NCBI RefSeq assembly: GCF_014305095.1
Contig: NZ_JACRUI010000006.1
Span: forward strand, 112,920-176,919
Direction: 5' to 3'
DNA: 64,000 bases
From: Flavobacterium kayseriense
GTDB lineage: Bacteria; Bacteroidota; Bacteroidia; Flavobacteriales; Flavobacteriaceae
The notes beneath the pieces were generated by a model that saw nothing but the letters and a program-made list of their open reading frames with translations, had not been told where the DNA came from and searched no databases. Made by a program: the position numbers and the translations under genes. The number at the start of each line of letters is the position of its first letter. The first letter of the stretch is position 1. Below, one piece after another: positions 17,026-24,948 of this stretch.

Positions 17026-20000
17026 ATGAAGAAAATAACTTTACTTTTTATATTCTTTTTTGCTTTAGCAAGTTACTCACAGACTAAAGGGATAACGTAT
17101 CAAGCTGTTTTACTTAATCCAGCAGGCAATCAAACTAGGGGAGTAGGTCAAAACCTTCCTCTTATGGATAAGCAAATTTGCATGTCATTTAAATTTGTAG
17201 ATGAGTTTTCAAATGTAGAATATCAAGAAGTCGTGCAAGCGAAGACTGACTCGTACGGCATGGTAAACTTAATAATTGGTTCCGGAGAACAAACTGCTGG
17301 GTATGCTTCTTCATTTAGCGATATCAGCTGGTCGACGTCAAACAAGAAGCTAGTTGTTGGTGTTAATACCAATGGTAATTGCACCACATTTATTGAGATC
17401 AGTAATCAGGATTTTTCTTTTGTTCCTTTTGCTTACGCCGCAACAAATGCAGAAAATGTTACAGGAGTTGTTTCTATCGAAAATGGAGGTACTAATGCTA
17501 CTACAGTCATTCAAGCTAAAACTAATTTACAATTACAGAATGTTAATAATACAGCTGATCTAGATAAACCAATTTCAACTGCTACCCAAACCGCTTTAGG
17601 TATAAAAGTAGATAAACAAACAGGTAAAGGTCTATCTACAGAAGATTACACTTCTTTAGAGAAAACCAAGTTAGCCGCTATCTCAGGTAGCAATACAGGA
17701 GATCAAGATTTAAGTACTTTTGCTACTAACACAAACTTGTCTTTAAAAGTGGATAAAGTAGCTGGTAAAGGTTTGTCGACAGAAGATTATTCAACAGTAG
17801 AGAAAGCTAAGTTAGCCGCTATCTCAGGTAGCAATACTGGAGATCAAGATTTGAGTAGTTTTGCTACTAACACAAACTTGGCTTTAAAAGTGGATAAAGT
17901 AGCTGGTAAAGGTTTGTCAACAGAAGATTACACTTCTTCAGAGAAAACAAAGTTAGCCGCTATCTCAGGTAGCAATACAGGAGATCAAGATTTGAGTAGT
18001 TTTGCTACGAATAGCAATTTGGATTTAAAAGCAAATGTAGCTTCGCCAACTTTTACAGGAACAGTATCGGGAATTACAGCTACAATGGTTGGATTGTCTA
18101 TTGTAGATAATACATCAGATGTTAATAAACCAGTTTCAATAGCTACACAAACGGCATTAGACACTAAAGTAGATAAGGAAATAGGCAAAGGTTTGTCAAC
18201 CGAAGATTATTCGACGGTAGATAAAACAAAATTAGCAGCAATAACTGGCAGCAACACGGGAGATCAAGATTTGAGCAGTTTTGCTACGAATAGCAATTTG
18301 GATTTAAAAGCAAATGTAGCTTCGCCAACTTTTACTGGAACAGTATCGGGTATTACAGCTACGATGGTTGGATTGTCTAATGTAGATAATACATCAGATG
18401 CGAATAAACCAGTTTCTACAGCAGCGCAAACGGCATTAGACACAAAAGCAAATTTAGATTCGCCAACATTAACGGGAACTCCATTAGCTCCAACAGCGGC
18501 AGCTGAAACGAATTCGATACAAATTGCTACAACTGAATATGTAACAACTGCAATTTCAACCTCAGGCGCCAATTTTTTAGCATTGAATGGCGGGGTATTG
18601 ACTGGAACATTGAAAGGGACATATGGGGATTTTTCATCTAACTTTAGAGTTGGTTCATTGACTTTAGTAGGTAATACTCGTTCATGGGATTTAGGTCCTA
18701 ATGGAAATGGGATTGCATTGGTTCAAGGGGGGTGTTGTAGAAGACTAACCATTGATGAAGAAGGTAGATTTGGTATAGGTGCAAATTATGATCCTTTATA
18801 TCAACTAGATGTTCAAGGTGACGGCCGATTCACTAGTGATGTTACCGCAACTGCTTTTAAAATTTTGAATGGAACGGCATCTCAATTCTTAAAAGCCGAT
18901 GGTAGCATAGATACTAACACTTATTTGTCTTCGACTGCTGTAGGTAATTTTGTAGATTTAACAGCCGATCAATCGATTAATGGAGATAAACGCTTTTCAA
19001 ATAATATTCTAGTTCGTGAAACTACGATAGGATCTTTTGGAGCTTCTGATACAGGAAATATTGGATTTGGAATTGCTAATTACGTTTATGGTGATACGAG
19101 CACCATGCAGAATAATACGGCAATCGGGAATTTTGCTTTTACATCATCATCAGGAAGCAACAATACAGCTATAGGAACAAATGCTATACGACAAGGAGAC
19201 GGTGGATCTGGAGATGAAAATACTGCTGTTGGAACCGCTGCCTTAACCAATGCGCAAGCCGGAAATAGAAATACAGCGGTAGGAGCTTTTACTATGACAC
19301 AAGCTGTGGGTTCAGAAAATACAGCGATCGGAAATTTAGCAGGAATGAATATAAGTACAGGAAGTTACAATACTTTTTTAGGTAGTGGAACTGGTATCAA
19401 TTCAGAAGTAAATGGGTCCATAAATAATGCAACAGCAATTGGAAGCGGAGCAAAAGTAGATGCGAGTAACACCATTATATTAGGAAACTCAGCAATTACG
19501 GATGTTATTACCAGTGGTAAAATAACTACAGGAGCTATCACAATTCCAAATACCGATGGTGATGCTGGACAAGTTTTGAGTACTAACGGATCAGGAGTTG
19601 TTTCGTGGATTACACCAGCAACGGCATCAAGCAGTACTTTTGTTGATCTATCAACGGATCAAAATATTGCAGGAAATAAGGTATTTGAAAAGGATGTAGT
19701 TATAAATGGCGTTGCTGTTGGAAGAGGAAAATTTAACGAAAACTCAAATACTGCTATTGGACTGGGTGCTTTAGAAAATAATGAGGGTTATGCAAACACT
19801 GCAGTAGGTAGAGGAGCTTTGGCTTCAAATCTATCCAATGGTGGCAATACAGCGCTGGGGTATATAGCATTAGTTAATAATGTTTCAGGCTCTGATAATG
19901 TAGCTGTCGGAAGTCAAGCTCTAGAAACTAATATTTCAGGCTCATCTAATACTGCAATTGGTAAGCGTGCAGATGTATCTTCTGACGGAATTTCAAATTC

Positions 20001-20634
20001 GGTAGCTATAGGAGCAAATGCTTTTGTAACAACTTCCAATACCATTCAGCTAGGTTCAGATGGCAGTGGTTCCTATCCTGCAATTACTAATGTGAACACT
20101 AGTGGAGTAATAAAAGCAGGATCAGTAACTTATCCTAATGCTCACAATAGCACATCTGGTCAGGTTTTAACTATGAGTGTAAGCGGACTAGCAAGTTGGG
20201 AGAATAATATTCAATATAAGCAAGTTATTCTATCAAATAATACAAATGATCAGACTCCTGTTACGGTTGGAGGTTTATCAATAAGAGTGAATAATAAAAT
20301 TTTAGAAATTTCTAGACTGACTTATAGTGACCCTAGCACAGTAGGAGTATATGCTACCGTATACAATGGAAATTCTGGTGCTTTTAATGCTAATCTAGAT
20401 GGTTCTGGAGGACCAGTCACACCAAAATATGGAACAACAATTGCCAGCGCTAATGTGGGAACTTGGTCTAGTCTGTTAGATGATGCTAACGGTGTAAAGC
20501 AGGAAATTGGTACTTATTACTTTAAACTTGAAGCAGACTTAAGTGTTTATAATAGCTCAAAGACTTACAAACTTACTGTGCTAACAGACGGTTGGGGGAA
20601 AGTTATTATGAGATTAATTTATTATCCGGAATAG
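17026..20634 (+). CDS. Giant surface protein with tail-fibre-like and adhesin-head-like repeats
   Basis: 1202 residues. Signal peptide MKKITLLFIFFFALASYSQ, then a conserved domain with GITYQAVLLNPAGNQ...VNLIIGSGEQ. Residues ~195-490 are repeats of KGLSTEDYTSLEKTKLAAISGSNTGDQDLSSFATN and SPTFTGTVSGITATMVGLSNVDNTSD, a pattern seen in phage tail fibres. Residues ~690-1040 hold many NTAIG/NTAVG-x-AL units as in the left-handed head of YadA-type trimeric adhesins. The last ~130 residues form a separate globular domain, with no T9SS sorting domain and no endosialidase chaperone. It is probably a trimeric fibre at the cell surface (inference). The start at ATG 17026 removes a 25-codon extension without a signal peptide. 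Confidence 0.8.
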   Translation: MKKITLLFIFFFALASYSQTKGITYQAVLLNPAGNQTRGVGQNLPLMDKQICMSFKFVDEFSNVEYQEVVQAKTDSYGMVNLIIGSGEQTAGYASSFSDISWSTSNKKLVVGVNTNGNCTTFIEISNQDFSFVPFAYAATNAENVTGVVSIENGGTNATTVIQAKTNLQLQNVNNTADLDKPISTATQTALGIKVDKQTGKGLSTEDYTSLEKTKLAAISGSNTGDQDLSTFATNTNLSLKVDKVAGKGLSTEDYSTVEKAKLAAISGSNTGDQDLSSFATNTNLALKVDKVAGKGLSTEDYTSSEKTKLAAISGSNTGDQDLSSFATNSNLDLKANVASPTFTGTVSGITATMVGLSIVDNTSDVNKPVSIATQTALDTKVDKEIGKGLSTEDYSTVDKTKLAAITGSNTGDQDLSSFATNSNLDLKANVASPTFTGTVSGITATMVGLSNVDNTSDANKPVSTAAQTALDTKANLDSPTLTGTPLAPTAAAETNSIQIATTEYVTTAISTSGANFLALNGGVLTGTLKGTYGDFSSNFRVGSLTLVGNTRSWDLGPNGNGIALVQGGCCRRLTIDEEGRFGIGANYDPLYQLDVQGDGRFTSDVTATAFKILNGTASQFLKADGSIDTNTYLSSTAVGNFVDLTADQSINGDKRFSNNILVRETTIGSFGASDTGNIGFGIANYVYGDTSTMQNNTAIGNFAFTSSSGSNNTAIGTNAIRQGDGGSGDENTAVGTAALTNAQAGNRNTAVGAFTMTQAVGSENTAIGNLAGMNISTGSYNTFLGSGTGINSEVNGSINNATAIGSGAKVDASNTIILGNSAITDVITSGKITTGAITIPNTDGDAGQVLSTNGSGVVSWITPATASSSTFVDLSTDQNIAGNKVFEKDVVINGVAVGRGKFNENSNTAIGLGALENNEGYANTAVGRGALASNLSNGGNTALGYIALVNNVSGSDNVAVGSQALETNISGSSNTAIGKRADVSSDGISNSVAIGANAFVTTSNTIQLGSDGSGSYPAITNVNTSGVIKAGSVTYPNAHNSTSGQVLTMSVSGLASWENNIQYKQVILSNNTNDQTPVTVGGLSIRVNNKILEISRLTYSDPSTVGVYATVYNGNSGAFNANLDGSGGPVTPKYGTTIASANVGTWSSLLDDANGVKQEIGTYYFKLEADLSVYNSSKTYKLTVLTDGWGKVIMRLIYYPE
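17608..18460 (+). repeat. Tandem coding repeats, 141-bp and 279-bp periods
   Basis: Units beginning GTAGATAAA or GTGGATAAA start at 17608, 17749 and 17890 (exactly 141 bp or 47 codons apart) and then at 18169 (279 bp or 93 codons later). The block starting near 17992 (GATTTGAGTAGTTTTGCTAC) recurs almost unchanged 279 bp later. The near-identity at DNA level indicates recent duplication or gene conversion and makes the copy number likely to vary. Confidence 0.85.
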
Positions 20635-20720
20635 TTGTAACTTATTTGTAAATAATTTTAGGTCATTCCTATCCTCTTTTTCATTAAAGTGAGTAGTGAT
20701 TATAGCAGTAACCACAAAAA

Positions 20721-20748
20721 AGGTTCAACAATAAGTTGAACCTTTTTT
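20721..20748. terminator. Bidirectional terminator between convergent genes
   Basis: AGGTTCAAC (20721-20729) and GTTGAACCT (20735-20743) form a perfect stem, with A-runs on the left and T-runs on the right. It can serve both the repeat protein and the reverse-strand Dus gene. Confidence 0.9.
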
Positions 20749-20762
20749 TGTAATATAAGTAT

Positions 20763-21707
20763 TTATCTCACCTTAATTATCTCTTTAACTGCTTGCTCAT
20801 AATTCCTGATACTTTTTGCTTTTTTAATCATTTTGTGTACTTTGTGCGGGTTGTCAAAAATAACGGAGAAGTATTCCCATAAATGATGCATTTTTAACAA
20901 TATATGTGTCGCACCCGAAAGGGATTCACTATATCCGGCATATAAAGTCTCGTGGAATTGAGCAAATAATTCCATTTTGTTTTTGGGGTATTCTAAAGTG
21001 TCGTTTTTTATCATACTTGGTAGGAAGGGATCAGCAATCAAACCACGTCCAATCATCCAGTGATCTATTGCAGGAAAACGGTCTTGCATTTCTTTAAATT
21101 TCGCTACACTTGTGATGTCTCCGTTGTAATACAGTTTTACTTTGCTTTGATCTACGCAAGCTTGAAAGGCGTCTAAGTGAACGCCACCTTTGTATAATTG
21201 TTTTCCAAGTCGGGCATGAACAGCTACGTTTTTTACGTCGTACTTTTCTAAAATTGGTAGTACATTTAAAATTTCCTCTGTTGTATCGTATCCTAGTCTC
21301 ATTTTCATCGACACAATAATGTCCGATTCATTTTTTACTTTATGTAAAATCTGCTCGATTTTTTCAGTATTACTGATGAGTCCTGAGCCCATTCCACATT
21401 TGGTAACCATAGGGTAGGGACAACCTAAATTCCAGTTTAACTCCTTGTATCCTAATTCTTGTACATATTTAGAAACAAATAAAAATTCATCGGCATCATT
21501 CGTTATAATTTGCGGAATTACTTCTAAAGTGTTATTATTTTCCGGTAATAAATCACGCTGGTAGGACGACTTGATTACTAATTTTCCATTTAATCGAATG
21601 TAAGGTGCGTAAAAAGTGTCAATTCCGCCAAAAATTTTATTTTGTGCATTTCTAAAACGGTAATCGGTAAAGCCTTGTAAAGGGGAAGAGAGTAGGGTGT
21701 AGCTCAT
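20763..21707 (-). CDS. dus: tRNA-dihydrouridine synthase
   Basis: 314 residues, TIM-barrel flavoprotein reducing uridines in the tRNA D-loop with NADPH. Visible features: the N-terminal SPLQGFTDYRFRNA (FMN site; other Dus proteins have APMxGxTD), NWNLGCPYPMVTKCGMGSG carrying the catalytic Cys, MKMRLGYD, VHARLGKQLYKGG, YNGDI and MIGRGLIADPFL. It lacks the longer C-terminus of DusB and looks closest to the DusC-like group common in Bacteroidota. It stands alone, with its own promoter candidate and a shared terminator. Confidence 0.9.
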   Translation of the reverse strand: MSYTLLSSPLQGFTDYRFRNAQNKIFGGIDTFYAPYIRLNGKLVIKSSYQRDLLPENNNTLEVIPQIITNDADEFLFVSKYVQELGYKELNWNLGCPYPMVTKCGMGSGLISNTEKIEQILHKVKNESDIIVSMKMRLGYDTTEEILNVLPILEKYDVKNVAVHARLGKQLYKGGVHLDAFQACVDQSKVKLYYNGDITSVAKFKEMQDRFPAIDHWMIGRGLIADPFLPSMIKNDTLEYPKNKMELFAQFHETLYAGYSESLSGATHILLKMHHLWEYFSVIFDNPHKVHKMIKKAKSIRNYEQAVKEIIKVR

Positions 21708-21723
21708 GAAAATTTAAATTAGG

Positions 21724-21758
21724 CAAATATAGTCAATGAAAACCATAAGTAGTACAAA
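21724..21758 (-). promoter_or_regulatory. Candidate dus promoter (TTTG, 23 bp, TATATTTG)
   Basis: On the reverse strand TTTG (21755-21758) is followed after 23 bp by TATATTTG (21724-21731), a full match to the -7 consensus 17 bp before the start codon. Confidence 0.5.
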
Positions 21759-21760
21759 CA

Positions 21761-21790
21761 AAAAAAGACTTTCATAAGAAAGTCTTTTTT
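21761..21790 (-). terminator. Terminator of the sigma/anti-sigma operon
   Basis: AAAAAAGACTTTC and GAAAGTCTTTTTT pair perfectly around ATAA, 20 bp after the anti-sigma stop. Confidence 0.9.
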
Positions 21791-21809
21791 GATAAAATAA
21801 AAATGAGTT

Positions 21810-22595
21810 TTAAACTTTCCCTAAAGTATATAATTGTTCCATTGTTGGTGATAAGCTTCCTCCTGCTGGTTCAAGTGTTATACCAAAAGCTTCGGCATCG
21901 CCGGTATTGCTAACGGCAAACATGCGTTGCGTATTGCTATCAAACTTATCCAGTAAACCTATGCTTGTAGGTGTTAACGGATTTAGTTTTAAGGCCCAAA
22001 CTTGATATACCATTCCTTTAGGAGGTTCTGGCAAGCCTGCGGCGTCAACGTAAACCACTTCCGTGTTTTTGTTCCAATATACTTTGGCAGATGAGGTAGG
22101 TGCGACAGCTTGTCCTCCTAGTTCAACTACAGTGTTATTTGTATCTCTAACAACAGCTAAAGTAGTTTCCGTTTGCTTTTTTGCTAATTCTAATAGATTA
22201 AGTTGTTGCTCAATCTTAGCTTTTTCAGCAGTTGCATTTACGACCTGAGTATTGGTTTGGTCTAATTGTGTGTATTGAAAACCAATACCTACTAATAGGA
22301 GCACAGCTGCAGCCCATCCCACATATTGTCCCCAATTTGTTTTAGGTTCAAGCGGAATTACTTTAGCATACTTAAGTTCTAATTTCTCTCTAATTTTTTC
22401 ATAGTTTGATACAGAAAGGAATGGTGAAAAACTAGAAGACAACGAGACGATAGATTTCTCGATTGCTACTATTTCACTATTTATTTCTGGACTATCTTTT
22501 GCTTTTAGTGCAACTTCTTCATTTTCGGATTCCGATAATAATCCGTAAACATAAAGTTCTAAAATACCTGATTCTATATATTCTTTTGTTTCCAT
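21810..22595 (-). CDS. Anti-sigma factor, RskA-like
   Basis: 261 residues. The N-terminal ~100 residues are a cytoplasmic helical domain (ESGILELYVYGLLSESENEEV) that binds the sigma factor. There is one membrane helix (YVGWAAAVLLLVGIGF, about 120-135), a coiled-coil-like stretch, and an extracytoplasmic RskA C-terminal domain (VYWNKNTEVVYVDAAGLPEPPKGMVYQVWAL...TLEPAGGS). It holds the neighbouring ECF sigma factor until an envelope signal triggers release. The ATG overlaps the sigma stop by one base (TAATG), so the two are made in a fixed ratio. Confidence 0.9.
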   Translation of the reverse strand: METKEYIESGILELYVYGLLSESENEEVALKAKDSPEINSEIVAIEKSIVSLSSSFSPFLSVSNYEKIREKLELKYAKVIPLEPKTNWGQYVGWAAAVLLLVGIGFQYTQLDQTNTQVVNATAEKAKIEQQLNLLELAKKQTETTLAVVRDTNNTVVELGGQAVAPTSSAKVYWNKNTEVVYVDAAGLPEPPKGMVYQVWALKLNPLTPTSIGLLDKFDSNTQRMFAVSNTGDAEAFGITLEPAGGSLSPTMEQLYTLGKV

Positions 22596-23125
22596 TATAC
22601 GTTTAGATAATTTCTTAAATCATTTATACAATTACGATTATGCGTTTTTACAGTTCCTAAGGGAATAGCTAACTCGTCAGAGGCCTCTTGCTGAGTGTAT
22701 CCTTTAAAAAACAATAAATCAATAATTTGTATACATTTAGGTTTTAGTCTTTTTACAAAGTCTTGCAACCCTATAGTGTCTACTTTGTCAACGAGTTTGT
22801 TGGAGTCGTCAAATAGATTTACGAAATTATCTGAAGATAGGTTTTTTTGACTGTTATTAAAGTTTTTAGAACGTAATTTGTCTATTGATGTATTTCTTGC
22901 AATGTTTAGAATCCAAGTATAAAAACGACCTTTACTTTCGTTATAAGAATCAATATTTTTCCATATTTTGACAAATACATCTTGAAGTACATCTTCTGCT
23001 TCTTCTCTATTTTTTACCAAAACATTTATTACTGAAAATAAACTTTTGGAGTACATGTCGTATAAATGAGTGAAAGCCCGCTCATCTTTCTTGTAAACTA
23101 ATACTAATAATTCTTCTTGAGTCAT
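22595..23125 (-). CDS. ECF RNA polymerase sigma factor
   Basis: 176 residues from the chosen start (MTQEELLVLVYKKDERAF). Region 2 (DMYSKSLFSVINVLVKNREEAEDVLQDVFVKIW) with the -10-reading segment SKGRFYTWILNIARNTSIDKLRSK, and region 4 (LKPKCIQIIDLLFFKGYTQQEASDELAIPLGTVKTH), are both intact. An ATG 63 bp upstream adds a 21-residue leader not seen in this family, so 23125 is preferred. It forms a two-gene unit with the membrane anti-sigma factor. The target promoters are unknown, but the stress genes at 43-52 kb are one candidate set. Confidence 0.9.
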   Translation of the reverse strand: MTQEELLVLVYKKDERAFTHLYDMYSKSLFSVINVLVKNREEAEDVLQDVFVKIWKNIDSYNESKGRFYTWILNIARNTSIDKLRSKNFNNSQKNLSSDNFVNLFDDSNKLVDKVDTIGLQDFVKRLKPKCIQIIDLLFFKGYTQQEASDELAIPLGTVKTHNRNCINDLRNYLNV

Positions 23126-23808
23126 ATGATTTTTTTTTCTAGCTGTAAACACATCATTTGTTGTATAAAACTTGCTAAAATTAGTCATTATACATTACAT
23201 ATTTATTGCTTGCGAGGAATTAAATGTTTTTTATTTGTTTCAAACAACTTTTTTAAGGTGATTATTTTAAAAAATAAAATACTTTTTTTAAATCCAATAC
23301 TTAAAAAGTATCGTAAATAAGTAAAAGGTTAATTATTTGAACGCGAAATTACCTTTGAATAAAAAGTACATAAACTTATTGGATTAGCAAATCAAAATAG
23401 CTGTTTATTATCGCATATCTTATGGAAAAGACACACATTTTTGTTCGCAAAGGGGATTTTGTGATAATAAAATGTGTTGTTTTCCAAATGAAAGAAAACT
23501 ATTTGTTACAAATTAATTGATTAGAAGTAGTAGTAATGTCAAGCCCTTTTTTTGCTTAACTGCTAGTTTAAAATAGAATATCTAATTAATAAACGATTGT
23601 TTGTTTTGTTAGTTAAGCCTAACGTTCTCCTACTGGACGTTGGGCTTTTTTTGTGCCTTATCATAGTAAAATAGTTGTTGCACATTCGTATTTTATTTAT
23701 CTTTTGATTATTTTTGACAATGTACAATAGTAAATTTGCTACTTTAATTTTAGTACTTAGTTTTTGACAAGCAGGTCATTTTAAAATTAAACTAAAAAAA
23801 TATAAAAA
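23126..23808. other. Intergenic region of about 680 bp with an orphan terminator
   Basis: Between the divergent sigma-factor gene and glutathione peroxidase gene. A TACCTTTG box is at 23350-23357, and a strong plus-strand terminator at 23617-23652 has no annotated gene in front of it. A 32-codon frame at 23422-23520 is the only internal ORF. A small non-coding RNA from about 23363 to 23652 would explain the layout (inference). Confidence 0.4.
23617..23652 (+). terminator. Terminator without an obvious gene upstream
   Basis: AGCCTAACGT pairs with ACGTTGGGCT (one G-T pair) around an 11-base loop and is followed by seven or more T on the plus strand. The reverse strand has no T-run in the matching place. 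Confidence 0.75.
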
Positions 23809-24297
23809 ATGGGCAAAGAAAATATTTATCAATTTAAAGTAGCTGATTTAATAGGAAACGAATTTGATTTTTCCAGTTTAAAAGGCAAGAAGGTGATGAT
23901 CGTAAATACAGCTTCTAAATGTGGTTTGACACCTCAGTATAAAGATTTAGAACTTTTATTTGACCAATATAAAGATTCTAACTTTGTAGTGGTTGGTTTT
24001 CCAGCTAATAACTTCGGTGCGCAAGAACCGGCAACAAATAGTGAAATTGCTACTTTTTGTCGCTTCAATTATGGAGTAACTTTTCCTATGATGGCAAAAG
24101 TATCTGTAAAAGGAGACGATATGTGTGCCATTTATCAATTTTTAACTCAAAAATCCAGAAATGGATTCCAAGATTCTGAAGTAGAATGGAACTTCCAAAA
24201 ATATTTAATTAATCAAAACGGAGAACTTGAAAAAGTGATTAAACCGCAGACTTCACCCACTGACTCATCAATTACTGATTGGATTATGGAATTATAA
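23809..24297 (+). CDS. Glutathione peroxidase family thiol peroxidase
   Basis: 162 residues, the standard length. The catalytic Cys38 lies in NTASKCGLTPQY; the second motif is GFPANNFGAQEP (the family norm is NQFG, here NNFG), and WNFQKYLI supplies the Trp-Asn of the active site. In bacteria these enzymes are Cys-based and usually use thioredoxin to reduce H2O2 and lipid peroxides. Monocistronic: a TAAATTTG box lies at 23731-23738 and a bidirectional terminator follows. Confidence 0.92.
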   Translation: MGKENIYQFKVADLIGNEFDFSSLKGKKVMIVNTASKCGLTPQYKDLELLFDQYKDSNFVVVGFPANNFGAQEPATNSEIATFCRFNYGVTFPMMAKVSVKGDDMCAIYQFLTQKSRNGFQDSEVEWNFQKYLINQNGELEKVIKPQTSPTDSSITDWIMEL

Positions 24298-24317
24298 TTT
24301 TTAAAACCAATTGAAAT

Positions 24318-24355
24318 AGAATAGGCTTTCCCACTTCGGAAAGCCTATTCTATTT
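24318..24355. terminator. Bidirectional terminator between convergent genes
   Basis: AGAATAGGCTTTCC (24318-24331) and its exact complement at 24338-24351 form a 14-bp stem between the peroxidase and acetyltransferase genes. Confidence 0.85.
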
Positions 24356-24851
24356 ACTCTAAAATTAACTGCACAAAGACGGAATGCAGCCAACGATCGA
24401 ATTTAAAAGCAGATTCTTTAATAATTCCGACAGTTTTAAAGCCGAATTTTGCATGAAAGTCAACACTGCTTTGGTTTTCTGAATCAATTACTCCAATCAT
24501 GGTATGTAATCCTTGTTTTTTAGCAAGTTCAATTAAATCACCTAATAGCACCTTGCCAATTCCTTTTCCGTGAAAATCAGTGCTCACATAAACAGAATGC
24601 TCTACAGTAAATTTATTAGCTTCTTTGAACCTGAATTCACTGTACATTCCAAAACCGACAGCCACTCCATCTAACTCTGCAATAATTACGGGAAATCCTT
24701 TTTTTATTTTATCGGCAAGAATATCTTTTTGTACCTCATAGCTTCTTACATTGTAATCATATAATGCTGTTGAATGTAGAATGTTATAGTTTATGATGTC
24801 CAATATTAATTGCGTATCTTCTATTTTATACGGTCTAATTTTAATTTCCAT
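24354..24851 (-). CDS. GNAT acetyltransferase, phosphinothricin acetyltransferase-like
   Basis: 165 residues. A GNAT fold with the acetyl-CoA loop STDFHGKGIGKVLL (R/QxxGxG/A type), the ESAFKFDRWLHSVFVQLIL ending and the RPYKIEDTQLILDIINYNI start typical of the Pat/YncA group that acetylates small amino compounds such as methionine sulfone or phosphinothricin. The natural substrate in this organism is unknown. The 3' end reaches into the shared terminator. Confidence 0.88.
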   Translation of the reverse strand: MEIKIRPYKIEDTQLILDIINYNILHSTALYDYNVRSYEVQKDILADKIKKGFPVIIAELDGVAVGFGMYSEFRFKEANKFTVEHSVYVSTDFHGKGIGKVLLGDLIELAKKQGLHTMIGVIDSENQSSVDFHAKFGFKTVGIIKESAFKFDRWLHSVFVQLILE

Positions 24852-24921
24852 GTGTAGCTTTTATTTTGCTTTCAAATTTAATAAAACTATTTAAGATTAA
24901 GGAAAAACCTTTACATCTTTG

Positions 24922-24929
24922 TATCTTTG
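24922..24929 (+). promoter_or_regulatory. Candidate -7 box TATCTTTG for menD
   Basis: TATCTTTG, preceded by another overlapping ATCTTTG, lies 20 bp before the menD ATG and matches TAnnTTTG. Confidence 0.5.
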
Positions 24930-24948
24930 TAACACAGAAAAAGATACC

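Noticed and set aside
23422..23520. 32-codon plus-strand frame before the orphan terminator
   Set aside because: Unremarkable composition, no recognisable motif; kept only as a possibility inside the small-RNA finding.
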